Source: an uncultured Bacteroidales bacterium
GTDB taxonomy: Bacteria > Bacteroidota > Bacteroidia > Bacteroidales > FEN-979
Assembly (NCBI GenBank): GCA_903845055.1
Contig: CAIMWF010000092.1
Coordinates: 1 to 59,331 of the forward strand
Length of the DNA stretch: 59,331 bases
Direction of reading: 5' to 3'
Part shown: positions 8,337-18,720 of the stretch, in pieces
Numbering within the stretch: the stretch's first letter is position 1
Layout of the letters: each line of letters begins with the position of its first letter
Translations under genes and position numbers: made by a program
The notes under the pieces: generated by a model
What the model was told of the DNA's origin: nothing
The model's input: only the letters and a program-made list of their open reading frames with translations
Databases searched by the model: none

Positions 8337-9392
8337 ATGAAGATCGTTACCATTGTCGGCGCCCGGCCCCAGTTCATCAAAGCTGCAACCCTTTCGCGGC
8401 TGACGCGGCAAAACCGGGATGTTACCGAAATCCTGGTGCATACCGGGCAGCATTATGACAACAACATGTCGGAGGTCTTCTTCCGCGAACTCGGCATCCC
8501 GGAACCCGACTACAATCTCGGCGTGGGCTCGGGCACACATGCCGAACAAACCGGCGCCATGCTGGTTGGCATCGAGAAAATCCTGCTAACCGAAAAACCA
8601 GACATTACCCTTGTTTACGGCGATACCAATTCGACCGTGGCCGGGGCGCTCGCGGCCGCCAAACTGAACATCCCGCTGGCACATGTTGAAGCCGGGCTCA
8701 GGAGTTTCAACCGTGCCATGCCCGAGGAGATCAACCGCATCATCACCGACCGGATCGCACAGATCCTGTTTGCCCCCACCCAAACAGCTGCCGACAACCT
8801 TGCCCGCGAAGGCCTTGGCGGAATCACTCGCCTTTCAGGGGATGTCATGTACGATTCCGTTCTTTTTTACAAAGCCCGGATCCTTTCAGATCCCGGCAAA
8901 TATCAAACCCCGGGAATCCCGGCTGATTATTTGCTGGCAACGATCCACCGGGCAGAGAATACCGATCACCCGGGCAACCTGCAGAACATTTTCCGGGCCC
9001 TTTCAAACATCAACGGGATGGTCATCCTGCCCATCCACCCGCGCACAAGGAAAATTGTCAGGTCGTCGGTCACCCTGCCCGCCAATGTGAACATCATCGA
9101 CCCGGTGGGCTACCTGGAGATGATGAAACTCACCATGGATGCCCGCAAGGTGCTGACCGATTCAGGCGGACTGCAGAAAGAGGCCTATTTCCTCGGGAAG
9201 CAATGCATCACCCTCCGCACCGAAACCGAATGGGTGGAAACCCTCCACGACCACTGGAACATCATCACCGGCAGCGACCCCATCCTGATTCAGCAGGCGG
9301 TTGAAACTGCCCTTCCGTCGGCCCCCGCAATCAACGCTTTCGGCGACGGGAAATCAGCCGATTTCATCCTGCAGCAGTTGATTGGCTTTTAA
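8337..9392 (+). CDS. wecB: UDP-N-acetylglucosamine 2-epimerase (non-hydrolysing)
   Basis: The 351-residue cytosolic GT-B-fold enzyme interconverts UDP-GlcNAc and UDP-ManNAc for surface polysaccharide synthesis. Family motifs are IVGARPQFIKAA at the N-terminus (residues 5-16), HTGQHYDNNMSEVFF, VYGDTNSTVAGALAA, HVEAGLRSFNRAMPEEINR (catalytic region), ATIHRAENTD and LTDSGGLQKEAYFLGK with TLRTETEWVE near the C-terminus. The frame is open further upstream, but that stretch is the 3' end of rnpB, so the ATG at 8337 (MKIVTIVGAR) is the start. No separate promoter is visible in the 22 nt after rnpB, so it may depend on read-through from the rnpB promoter. Other polysaccharide genes in the window are the GT4/YfhO pair and rfbC. 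Confidence 0.95.
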   Translation: MKIVTIVGARPQFIKAATLSRLTRQNRDVTEILVHTGQHYDNNMSEVFFRELGIPEPDYNLGVGSGTHAEQTGAMLVGIEKILLTEKPDITLVYGDTNSTVAGALAAAKLNIPLAHVEAGLRSFNRAMPEEINRIITDRIAQILFAPTQTAADNLAREGLGGITRLSGDVMYDSVLFYKARILSDPGKYQTPGIPADYLLATIHRAENTDHPGNLQNIFRALSNINGMVILPIHPRTRKIVRSSVTLPANVNIIDPVGYLEMMKLTMDARKVLTDSGGLQKEAYFLGKQCITLRTETEWVETLHDHWNIITGSDPILIQQAVETALPSAPAINAFGDGKSADFILQQLIGF

Positions 9393-9454
9393 CTGCAAAT
9401 TGTTAATAAAATCCTTGATCTCCCGGCAGTTCTATGACCTTCCATTCCCGATAA

Positions 9455-11458
<2,004 letters not shown>

Positions 11459-11484
11459 AGATGCCCGGTTAATAATTCTGGAAT

Positions 11485-12834
11485 ATGACCCGAAAAAAAT
11501 ACCTCTATCTGGCAGCCTCGATCCTGCTCCTGGTGATTGTTGCCTATTTCTTCCTCTCGAAGAACAATAACAACCAACAGATCACCGTCAAGGTCAAAAA
11601 GGGCAACTTCCCGATAGAGGTAACAACCACCGGAGAACTCATCGCCAAAAATTCCGACAAGATCTTCGGCCCCCAGGAACTCGGGCAAATCTTCCGGATC
11701 TGGAACGTCAAGATCCAGGACATCATTCCCGATGGCACCGTGGTCGACTCCGGCCAGTATGTGGCGCAGCTTGATCCCTCCGAAATCACCAACAAGATCA
11801 AGGATGAGGAAACAAACCAGGAGAAGCTGGAAACTTCTCTGACAAAGACTCGTCTCGACACAACCCTTGAATTGCGGGCCCTCCGCGACGATCTCATCAA
11901 CCTCAGGTTTGGCCTCAAGGAAAAAGAGATCACCCTCGAACAGTCCATTTATGAACCCCCCGCCACGAAAGCGCAGGTTAAAATGGAACTTGAGCGGGCC
12001 GAACGGACCCTCGACCAGACTGAAAAAAATTACAAATTGCGTTACCAGAAAGCGGTGGCGAACATGCAGGAGGTCACAGCCTCCTATAACCAGGGCCAGC
12101 GTAAACTTGAACAGATGAAGGATGTCCTCGGACGGCTGAAGATTCATGCACCCAAGGCAGGCATGGTGATTTACAAGCGTAACTGGGACGGCAGCAAAAT
12201 GGGAGTAAATGCCATCGTCAACACTTATGACAATATCGTGGCCGAACTTCCCGATCTCTCCGAAATGATCTCAAAAACCTATATCAACGAGATTGACATC
12301 AGCAAAGTAAAGGTCGGGCAGGAGGTTCAGATCGGAATTGATGCCTTCCCTGAAAAGAAATTCACAGGTAAGGTGACCGAAGTCGCCAATATCGGCGAAC
12401 AGCTCCAGAGCTCGAATGCCAAAGTTTACGAAGTGAAGATCCTGCTGAAGGAGTATGATTCAATCCTCAGGCCGGCCATGACGACCAAAAACAAAATTCT
12501 TACCAACATCATCAACAATGTCTTGTTTATCCCGATCGAGGCAATCTTCAACAACGATTCCGTTGTGTTTGTCTACCGCAGGGATGGCGGATCGGTGAAA
12601 AAACAGCAGGTGGTCGTGGGGCAATCCAACGAAAACGAGATCATCATCCTGGCCGGTATCGAGGCCGAAGATGAAATCCTGCTTGTACCTCCCGACAAAT
12701 CCGACAACCTGAAGATCAAGACCCTTCCAAAGGAGGTCGTAGCCAAATACAAGGTCAAGTCCGCACCGGTAAAATCGAAAAAACCGGGATCCGACAAACC
12801 TCTTGGGACCGTACCCCCTCCACCCAAAAAATAA
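11485..12834 (+). CDS. HlyD/MacA-type periplasmic adaptor of a tripartite exporter
   Basis: The 449-residue protein has one N-terminal TM anchor (residues 6-24, YLYLAASILLLVIVAYFFL). A biotinyl-lipoyl-like half follows (KGNFPIEVTTTGELIAKN), then a long charged coiled coil (about 95-205, rich in E, K, L and R). The second lipoyl half is IHAPKAGMVIYKRNWDGSKMG, and the beta-barrel region contains INEIDISKVKVGQEVQIGIDAFPEKKFTGKV. Such adaptors bridge an inner-membrane transporter to a TolC-like channel. The tail after residue ~415 is a Lys/Pro-rich linker ending PPPPKK, which is unusual and probably disordered. It is followed in the same direction by the permease and the TolC-like gene, so the three form an operon. 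No ATPase gene is adjacent. Confidence 0.9.
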   Translation: MTRKKYLYLAASILLLVIVAYFFLSKNNNNQQITVKVKKGNFPIEVTTTGELIAKNSDKIFGPQELGQIFRIWNVKIQDIIPDGTVVDSGQYVAQLDPSEITNKIKDEETNQEKLETSLTKTRLDTTLELRALRDDLINLRFGLKEKEITLEQSIYEPPATKAQVKMELERAERTLDQTEKNYKLRYQKAVANMQEVTASYNQGQRKLEQMKDVLGRLKIHAPKAGMVIYKRNWDGSKMGVNAIVNTYDNIVAELPDLSEMISKTYINEIDISKVKVGQEVQIGIDAFPEKKFTGKVTEVANIGEQLQSSNAKVYEVKILLKEYDSILRPAMTTKNKILTNIINNVLFIPIEAIFNNDSVVFVYRRDGGSVKKQQVVVGQSNENEIIILAGIEAEDEILLVPPDKSDNLKIKTLPKEVVAKYKVKSAPVKSKKPGSDKPLGTVPPPPKK

Positions 12835-12879
12835 TGCAGCATGCCAATCGTAATTTTTAATTTTTAATTACCCTTCAAC

Positions 12880-14262
12880 ATGCTGGAACGCTATAAATAC
12901 ATCTTTAACATTGCCCTGGAAGCGGTATTCCTGAATAAGTTCCGCTCAAGCCTCACAGCCCTCGGCATCATTTTCGGGGTGGCGGCGGTAATCACCATGA
13001 TGGCCATCGGGAACGGCGCCAAAAAGGAGATTCTCGACCAGATCAAACTTGTAGGGGTCAACAACATCCTGATCTTGCCCAAATCGGAAAAACACAAGGA
13101 CGCTTCATCCGGAAGCGGTTCAGGAGACCAGTCAAGCCAGTCCCAGGACCAGGGATCCGACAAGAACCAGCAGAAATTCTCGCCCGGGCTGAGCCTCGAT
13201 GATGCCAGGGCGATCAGCACGGTCATCCCGACTGTTTTGACCGTCAGCCCTGAAGTGGATTACAAGACTGACATCCTCAAGGACGGCGTCAAGGCCTCCT
13301 CCAAACTGACTGGCGTCAGCCCCGATTTTTTCAAGGCGTTCAGCCTCGACCTCCAGGAAGGGACCATGTTCAACGAGGAACAGCTCACCCAGGGAAAATC
13401 GGTCTGTATCATAGGCCCCACGCTGAAATCGAAGTTCTTCCCAAGCGAGAATGCCGTAGGGAAAGACATCAAATGCGGCCCTATCTGGCTTCACATCGTC
13501 GGTGTACTCAAAAAAAGGGAGATCAGCCAGTCGTCCATCGACGATCTCGGGATCTCCGATTACAACAACTCCATCTACGCCCCCATCCAGACCCTTCTCC
13601 GGAGGTTCAAGGACCGGTCCATGATCACGTCCAAGTCGCTGCACGGCGGGTCGGTATTCTACGACGGCTGGAACATGATCTCGACCGACGACGGCTCTTC
13701 CGTCAACGAGAAGAACCAACTCGACAAGATCGTGGTCCAGGTTAAGGAAAGCAGCGATCTCCTGCCAACGGTCGATATCCTGAAAAAGATGATGTTGCGC
13801 CGCCACCAGGGGGTTGAGGATTTCGAGATCAAAGTTCCCGAACTGTTACTTAAAACGGCACAACGTACCAAGGACATCTTCAATATTGTGCTGGGTGCCA
13901 TCGCCAGCATCTCACTGCTCATCGGCGGAATCGGGATTATGAACATCATGCTCGCTTCCGTCATGGAACGCATCAAGGAGATCGGGATCAGGCAGGCCAT
14001 CGGGGCCACCAAACGGGATATCATCCTGCAGTTCCTGATGGAGGCCACCCTGCTCAGCATCAGCGGCGGACTCATTGGCATCATCCTCGGACTTGCCCTT
14101 TCTAAAATCATCATGGGGCTTACCGGCATCCTTACCATCGTTTCACCTATTTCGATCATCATCTCCTTCGGGGTCTCCGCCTCGGTCGGGATCATTTTCG
14201 GATACATGCCTTCGCAGCGGGCAGCAAAACAGGATCCTGTTGAATCCCTCAGACATGAATAA
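12880..14262 (+). CDS. MacB/FtsX-type ABC transporter permease
   Basis: The 460-residue inner-membrane protein begins with a TM helix inside FRSSLTALGIIFGVAAVITMMAIGNGA. This is followed by a MacB_PCD-type periplasmic domain (about residues 45-310), then the FtsX domain with three TM helices (about 335-445). The FtsX domain includes IGGIGIMNIMLASVMERIKEIGIRQAIGATKRDI. Near residues 75-105 is a Ser/Gln/Asp low-complexity insert, GSGSGDQSSQSQDQGSDKN. MacB itself carries its ATPase in the same polypeptide; here the ATPase domain is absent and no separate ATPase gene lies in the operon. The permease must borrow an ATPase encoded elsewhere or work differently. Substrate unknown; related systems export lipoproteins, peptides or macrolides. 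Confidence 0.9.
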   Translation: MLERYKYIFNIALEAVFLNKFRSSLTALGIIFGVAAVITMMAIGNGAKKEILDQIKLVGVNNILILPKSEKHKDASSGSGSGDQSSQSQDQGSDKNQQKFSPGLSLDDARAISTVIPTVLTVSPEVDYKTDILKDGVKASSKLTGVSPDFFKAFSLDLQEGTMFNEEQLTQGKSVCIIGPTLKSKFFPSENAVGKDIKCGPIWLHIVGVLKKREISQSSIDDLGISDYNNSIYAPIQTLLRRFKDRSMITSKSLHGGSVFYDGWNMISTDDGSSVNEKNQLDKIVVQVKESSDLLPTVDILKKMMLRRHQGVEDFEIKVPELLLKTAQRTKDIFNIVLGAIASISLLIGGIGIMNIMLASVMERIKEIGIRQAIGATKRDIILQFLMEATLLSISGGLIGIILGLALSKIIMGLTGILTIVSPISIIISFGVSASVGIIFGYMPSQRAAKQDPVESLRHE

Positions 14263-14276
14263 ATGAAAACCACCCT

Positions 14277-15755
14277 ATGAAATCTGCCCTCCTGACCGTG
14301 ATCCTCGCCGCGATCACCTGCTTTCCCAATGCCCGGGGACAGACGGCCGTTCGCACGCTGACCCTTACGGAGACCATCGTCATCGCCAAGACACAGTCCG
14401 CCGACGCAATGAACGCCATCCAGACTTTCAAAGCAAGTTATTGGGATTGGCGCTCGTACCAGGCCTCCAACCTGCCGTCGCTGGGGCTCACCGCCACCCT
14501 GCCATATATCAACCAGAGCATCAGCTCGCAGAGTGTCAACGGGGTCCAGTCCTATGCAAGCTACAAATACATCAGTGCCAACGCAAACCTGGGGCTAACC
14601 CAGCGCATCGGCCTCACAGGGGGTACAGTCTCCCTGAACTCAACCCTCAACGGGGTGCACAACGTGAACGCCGATAACCTTCTGCCCTATGTTTCGGTCC
14701 CCGTCAACATCGAGTTCAACCAGCCCATCTTCACTTACAACCAGTTCAGGTGGGACCGCAGGATCATGCCCCTGAAGTATCGGCAGGCCAAACAGAAGTA
14801 CATCGAGGACATCGAGCAGGTCTCCATAACCGCCATAGAATATTTCTTCAACCTGATCCAGGCCCAGGTTGAAAAGAAGATCCAGCTGATCAACCTGTCG
14901 AATTACGACACGCTGTACCGCATCGCCCAGGGAAGATACCAGCTTGGCAAGATCGCCGAAAACGAGCTGCTGACGCTTGAACTCAGCTTCCTCAAGGCCC
15001 AGGCGGCCGTGGAAAATGCCGATCTTACCCTGGGGAACGCCGAATTCCGCCTGAAATCATTCCTCCATCTCCGCGACAGCAGCAACCTGGTTCTTGTTCC
15101 CCCTGTAAACATCACATTCTTCAAAATAAATCCAGAAACTGCGGTGGAATTGGCGATCAAAAACTCCTCCACATCGACCGATTTCACCAAACGGCTTCTG
15201 GATGCCGCGAGCACAGTCAACTACGCGAAAATGAACGGACGGTTCGATGCGAATCTACGAGCCGTCATCGGACTGACACAACAGGGGTCAACCGTGAAAG
15301 ATGCCTATATTAATCCCGCCGACCAGCGGCAGTTCTCCCTGGGGCTCTCCATCCCGATACTCGATTGGGGTGTCGCCCGCGGCAGGATCAAAATGGCCCA
15401 ATCCCAGGAAGACATTGTAAAGACCACGGTTGAACAGGGGGCCATCGATTTTAGTGCAAACGTCCGCATCAATGCGCTCCAGTTCAACATGCAGCAGAAC
15501 CAGTTGAAGATTGCCGCCAAGGCCGACACCGTAGCGAAGAAAAGCTACGAGGTGATCAAAGGCCGCTATCTGATCGGGAAGATAAACGACATCACCACTC
15601 TCAATCTCGCACAGATAGAGAATGATAACGCCGAAAAGAATTACTATTATGCCCTTCAGACATACTGGTCCAATTATTACCAGATCCGCAAGCTGACGCA
15701 TTTTGATTTTCGTATGAACCAACCGATCAATTTCGATCCGTCCGTTCTGAAATGA
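14277..15755 (+). CDS. TolC-family outer membrane channel
   Basis: The 492-residue protein has an N-terminal signal peptide (MKSALLTVILAAITCFPNARGQ). It has two outer-membrane-efflux repeats, rich in amphipathic helices with heptad-like Ala/Leu/Gln spacing (for example IEYFFNLIQAQVEKKIQLINL, GRYQLGKIAENELLTLELSFLKAQAAVE and RYLIGKINDITTLNLAQIEND). LGLTQRIGLTGGTVSLNSTL and FSLGLSIPILDWGVARGRIK are beta-barrel strands of the TolC fold. It begins 14 bases after the permease stop and completes the adaptor-permease-channel set. It spans the outer membrane and periplasm as a trimer. Length is normal for the family. Pairing with this particular permease is inferred from gene order. Confidence 0.9.
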   Translation: MKSALLTVILAAITCFPNARGQTAVRTLTLTETIVIAKTQSADAMNAIQTFKASYWDWRSYQASNLPSLGLTATLPYINQSISSQSVNGVQSYASYKYISANANLGLTQRIGLTGGTVSLNSTLNGVHNVNADNLLPYVSVPVNIEFNQPIFTYNQFRWDRRIMPLKYRQAKQKYIEDIEQVSITAIEYFFNLIQAQVEKKIQLINLSNYDTLYRIAQGRYQLGKIAENELLTLELSFLKAQAAVENADLTLGNAEFRLKSFLHLRDSSNLVLVPPVNITFFKINPETAVELAIKNSSTSTDFTKRLLDAASTVNYAKMNGRFDANLRAVIGLTQQGSTVKDAYINPADQRQFSLGLSIPILDWGVARGRIKMAQSQEDIVKTTVEQGAIDFSANVRINALQFNMQQNQLKIAAKADTVAKKSYEVIKGRYLIGKINDITTLNLAQIENDNAEKNYYYALQTYWSNYYQIRKLTHFDFRMNQPINFDPSVLK

Positions 15756-15801
15756 GGTTGATTTTTACCCGGCTTTATTAATACTGTTTCCAAATAATGC
15801 C

Positions 15802-15809
15802 TATCTTTG
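15802..15809 (+). promoter_or_regulatory. -7 box of the peroxiredoxin gene
   Basis: TATCTTTG matches TAnnTTTG; the ATG lies 33 bases downstream. No OxyR-like site can be asserted from sequence alone. Confidence 0.6.
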
Positions 15810-15842
15810 CAGAAACAAAATATAACCCTTAAACCTATCATT

Positions 15843-16475
15843 ATGTCAGTATTAGTTGGAAAAAAGGCTCCCTTGTTTGAAGCTGAAGCCGTCATCAACG
15901 GCGGTGAATTCGTTGATAAATTTTCACTTGCACAGTACATCGGGAAGAAACATGTGGTTTTTTTCTTTTACCCCCTCGATTTCACCTTTGTATGTCCCAC
16001 TGAACTCATCGCCTTCCAGGACAAAATCGCCGACTTCGAAAGCAGGAATGTTGCGGTGGTTGGTTGTTCCGTCGACTCCAAGTTCTCGCATTGGGCATGG
16101 CTCAATACCGAGCTGAAGAACGGCGGGATCAAAGGCGTGAAATACCCCATCGTCTCCGATCTTTCAAAGACCATCTCGGCAAATTATGATGTGCTCGCCG
16201 GCGAATATGTCTATACCGAAGAAGGCATCATGGAATTCGAAGGCGGACCGGTTGCATTCCGTGGCCTTTTCCTCATCGACAAACAGGGGATTGTCCGTCA
16301 CCAGGTGGTGAATGACCTTCCGCTCGGCAGAAGCGTAGATGAAGCGCTCCGCATGGTGGATGCCCTCCAGTTTTTCGAAGAAAATGGTGAAGTGTGCCCG
16401 GCCAACTGGCACAAAGGTGATGCAGGTATGAAAGCGACTGCCGAAGGCGTGGCCGATTATCTTGGTAAACACTGA
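15843..16475 (+). CDS. AhpC/Prx1-type 2-Cys peroxiredoxin
   Basis: The 210-residue thiol peroxidase reduces H2O2, organic peroxides and peroxynitrite. The peroxidatic cysteine lies in DFTFVCPTELIAFQDK, with the conserved Pro-x3-Thr-x2-Cys arrangement (PLDFTFVCP). The resolving cysteine lies in GEVCPANWHKG near the C-terminus. GLFLIDKQGIVRHQVVNDLPLGRSVDEALR is the usual Prx1 segment. The start is the ATG at 15843 (MSVLVGKKAPLFE), not an upstream TTG that lies inside the promoter box. It has its own promoter and a strong terminator, so it is monocistronic. No ahpF or thioredoxin-reductase gene is adjacent, so the electron donor is encoded elsewhere. Confidence 0.96.
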   Translation: MSVLVGKKAPLFEAEAVINGGEFVDKFSLAQYIGKKHVVFFFYPLDFTFVCPTELIAFQDKIADFESRNVAVVGCSVDSKFSHWAWLNTELKNGGIKGVKYPIVSDLSKTISANYDVLAGEYVYTEEGIMEFEGGPVAFRGLFLIDKQGIVRHQVVNDLPLGRSVDEALRMVDALQFFEENGEVCPANWHKGDAGMKATAEGVADYLGKH

Positions 16476-16497
16476 TTTTCCTGAATCCGGATAATAA

Positions 16498-16540
16498 CGG
16501 GGCTGTCCAGGTAATGAATCTTGGACAGCCCCGTTCTTTT
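16498..16540 (+). terminator. Intrinsic terminator after the peroxiredoxin gene
   Basis: CGGGGCTGTCCA (16498-16509) pairs perfectly with TGGACAGCCCCG (16522-16533) around a 12 nt loop and is followed by TTCTTTT. It lies just before the convergent mazG stop and may serve both genes. Confidence 0.85.
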
Positions 16541-16544
16541 CAGG

Positions 16545-17318
16545 TTATTCCATCTGTTTCGCCTCATTCCAGTAAACATCCATTTCGGCAAGGGTCAGCT
16601 CGTGGAGCGGACGCCCCTCTTCGCGGGCCTTTTCCTCGAGGTGTTTGAACCTCCTTATGAATTTCCTGTTGGTCCCTTCAAGGGCGTCTTCGGGATTGAC
16701 CTCGATCAGCCGGGCATAATTGACAAGCGCGAAAATCAGGTCGCCAAGTTCATCCTCCCGATTTTTATGCCCCTGTCCCTGTTCAACAACCTCCCTGAGC
16801 TCGTTCATCTCCTCCATGACCTTGTCCCAGACCTGTTCGGGGTTATCCCAGTCAAAACCGACTCCGCTGGCCTTCTCCTGGATGCGGTATGCCTTCACCA
16901 TGGCAGGCAGCCCTGCCGGGACCCCCGAAAGAACCGATCTGTTGCCCTTTTCCAGTAGTTTTATCTTCTCCCAGTTATCATGCACCTCTTTGGCATTTTT
17001 TACCTGCACATCGCCAAAAATGTGCGGGTGCCGGTTGATCAGCTTTGCGGTGATATTGTCGATGACATCCTTGATGTCAAAAGCGTTGCTCTCAGAAGCG
17101 ATCCTGGAGTAAAAGACAAGATGAAGCATCAGGTCTCCTAGTTCCTTTTTGATCGAGTCCATATCTTTCTGCAGGATCGACTCAGATAATTCATAGGTCT
17201 CTTCTATGGTCAGGTACCGGAGCGAATCGATGGTTTGTTTTTTATCCCACGGACATTTTTCCCTGAGTTCGTCCATGATCTCCAGGAGTTTCCGGAATGC
17301 TGCGAGTTTTTCTTCCAT
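16545..17318 (-). CDS. mazG: Nucleoside triphosphate pyrophosphohydrolase MazG
   Basis: The 257-residue enzyme has two MazG all-alpha NTP-PPase domains. The first contains CPWDKKQTIDSLRYLTIEETYEL and KKELGDLMLHLVFYSRI; the second contains EEMNELREVVEQ and EDELGDLIFALVNYARL. The E-E-x-x-E and E-L-G-D motifs bind Mg2+. MazG hydrolyses (d)NTPs, including aberrant ones, to monophosphate and pyrophosphate, and in E. coli lowers (p)ppGpp effects. Length matches the E. coli protein (263). The frame is open 27 codons upstream, but the ATG at 17318 starts exactly where homology starts (MEEKLAAFRKLLEIMDELREKCPWD), and a -7 box lies between the two candidates. It is convergent with the peroxiredoxin gene and divergent from the PagL-like gene. 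Confidence 0.95.
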   Translation of the reverse strand: MEEKLAAFRKLLEIMDELREKCPWDKKQTIDSLRYLTIEETYELSESILQKDMDSIKKELGDLMLHLVFYSRIASESNAFDIKDVIDNITAKLINRHPHIFGDVQVKNAKEVHDNWEKIKLLEKGNRSVLSGVPAGLPAMVKAYRIQEKASGVGFDWDNPEQVWDKVMEEMNELREVVEQGQGHKNREDELGDLIFALVNYARLIEVNPEDALEGTNRKFIRRFKHLEEKAREEGRPLHELTLAEMDVYWNEAKQME

Positions 17319-17333
17319 TAATTTTATTTTCCG

Positions 17334-17341
17334 CAAAAGTA
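17334..17341 (-). promoter_or_regulatory. Probable -7 box of mazG
   Basis: The minus strand reads TACTTTTG (TAnnTTTG), 15 bases before the mazG ATG. It supports the shorter start. Confidence 0.5.
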
Positions 17342-17392
17342 AGCATTTCACCTTTGCAGCGTTATTATTCATCCTGTTTGCCTTTGAAAGTA

Positions 17393-17422
17393 TTTGCAAA
17401 TGGACAATTCATGATAACTTTG
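17393..17422 (+). promoter_or_regulatory. Promoter of the PagL-like gene
   Basis: TTTG (17393-17396) and TAACTTTG (17415-17422) are separated by 18 bp, a good -33/-7 pair. Predicted transcript start is near 17428, about 20 nt before the TTG start codon at 17448. Confidence 0.65.
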
Positions 17423-17447
17423 CTAGGTTGAAACCCCTCATACTGAT

Positions 17448-18626
17448 TTGGTTAAAAAATTGAAATACCACCCTGTTTTGTTGCGTTTCATTTTCTGCAA
17501 TCTGCTGATAATCTTGGTTTCAACCCATGCATCAGCCCAGTTTGAGCACAAACTGTTCTCCTCAAACTTTATCATCGAGGGCAAGGTTCATTACGGGTTT
17601 ATCTATGCCCAGCACACCGAGTTGGAGATGTTCCAGGCCCATTTTCCTGCCTTCGAACTCATCGTCCAGCAAATGACCTATGGAAAATTCAACTGGGAAA
17701 GGGCTTACAACTACCCGCTGATCGGGTTTTCGATGTTTTATTCGGGTTATGGGAATAACCCCTCGCTCGGCCAGGCATATGCCGTCATGCCCTTCATCAA
17801 TTTCCCTTTGTATAAAACCCGGAATTTTACGGCCGGATTCCGTTTGGCCGTGGGGCTGGGATACATTACGAAACCTTTCAACCGGATCACAAATTTCAAA
17901 AACCTTGCCATAGGTTCCCATTTCAATGCAGCCGCCAACCTGATGTTCGAGGCAAGATTCCGGCTTAATTATTTTGTCACCCTCACCTCGGGCATCTGCC
18001 TTCAGCATTTTTCAAACGGATCGCTCAAACTTCCGAATTTCGGTCTCAACGCCCCGTTGATCAGCCTGGGCGTGGCACTGCGGCCCTTCAAGGAAAACCT
18101 TGATATCCACGACCGGTACTACGCCCCCACCGAGCCCTTTGCTGCCATCATCCATCACACCATCGAATTCAATATCGGGGGGCTGGTTGGTTACAAAAAC
18201 ATGCAGGCGGTCTTCGGGGAGAATTTTATTGTCTACCACATTTTTGAAAACACCTTCGTCAGGGTAAGTGCTAAAAGCAAAGCGGGGCTGGGCCTTGATT
18301 TCTCCTACGATCCCTCGCAGATCAGGATATTAGAAATGCACGACATCCCGGTTACCAATAAGCTCAGTATCATCCGGCCCGGGGTGAATGCCGCATACCA
18401 GCTTGTAATGTCGCATATGGGATTTATCTTTAATCTCGGTTACTACCTCGGCGGGAAGGAAAAAAGCAATGGCCCGCTTTACGAAAAGCTGTCACTCCAG
18501 TACAATTTCACGAAAGACATTTTTGCAACGGTGATGCTTAAGGTGCATTGGGGAAGAGCCGATTATATCGGCTGGGGACTGGGGTTCAGTTTCGACAAGA
18601 AATACGGTAAAAAAACCGTACGGTAA
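17448..18626 (+). CDS. Acyloxyacyl hydrolase / PagL-type lipid A 3-O-deacylase
   Basis: The 392-residue protein has a signal peptide (hydrophobic residues ~11-28, cleavage after ASA) and a predicted outer-membrane beta-barrel. The PagL signature is visible as LQHFSNGSLKLPNFGLN, with His187 and Ser189 as the expected catalytic His/Ser pair. PagL removes the 3-O-linked acyl chain of lipid A. The protein is about twice as long as Pseudomonas PagL; the extra ~170 C-terminal residues (including YAPTEPFAAIIHH and HWGRADYIGWGLGFSFDKKYG) look like additional barrel strands. No ATG precedes the signal peptide: an in-frame TAG at 17424 leaves only TTG (17448 or 17460) as start, supported by the promoter position. 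Activity on lipid A is inferred from the family. Confidence 0.8.
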   Translation: MVKKLKYHPVLLRFIFCNLLIILVSTHASAQFEHKLFSSNFIIEGKVHYGFIYAQHTELEMFQAHFPAFELIVQQMTYGKFNWERAYNYPLIGFSMFYSGYGNNPSLGQAYAVMPFINFPLYKTRNFTAGFRLAVGLGYITKPFNRITNFKNLAIGSHFNAAANLMFEARFRLNYFVTLTSGICLQHFSNGSLKLPNFGLNAPLISLGVALRPFKENLDIHDRYYAPTEPFAAIIHHTIEFNIGGLVGYKNMQAVFGENFIVYHIFENTFVRVSAKSKAGLGLDFSYDPSQIRILEMHDIPVTNKLSIIRPGVNAAYQLVMSHMGFIFNLGYYLGGKEKSNGPLYEKLSLQYNFTKDIFATVMLKVHWGRADYIGWGLGFSFDKKYGKKTVR

Positions 18627-18720
18627 CCGGGTCCGGAATGTCCGCGGCATCTTCTCCTGAAGACCTTGCCGGGCCGGCAAACCTGTCGGCCTGGTTCAGA
18701 ATTACGGCTGAATGGTTGTA

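Noticed and set aside
12848-12868. AATTTTTAATTTTTAATTA run before the permease gene as a regulatory site
   Set aside because: A simple A/T-rich direct repeat without promoter spacing; common low-complexity spacer.
18666-18680. Palindrome TTGCCGG-G-CCGGCAA between the PagL-like gene and proS as terminator
   Set aside because: No T-run follows on either strand and the stem is only seven base pairs; may be chance in a GC-rich spacer.
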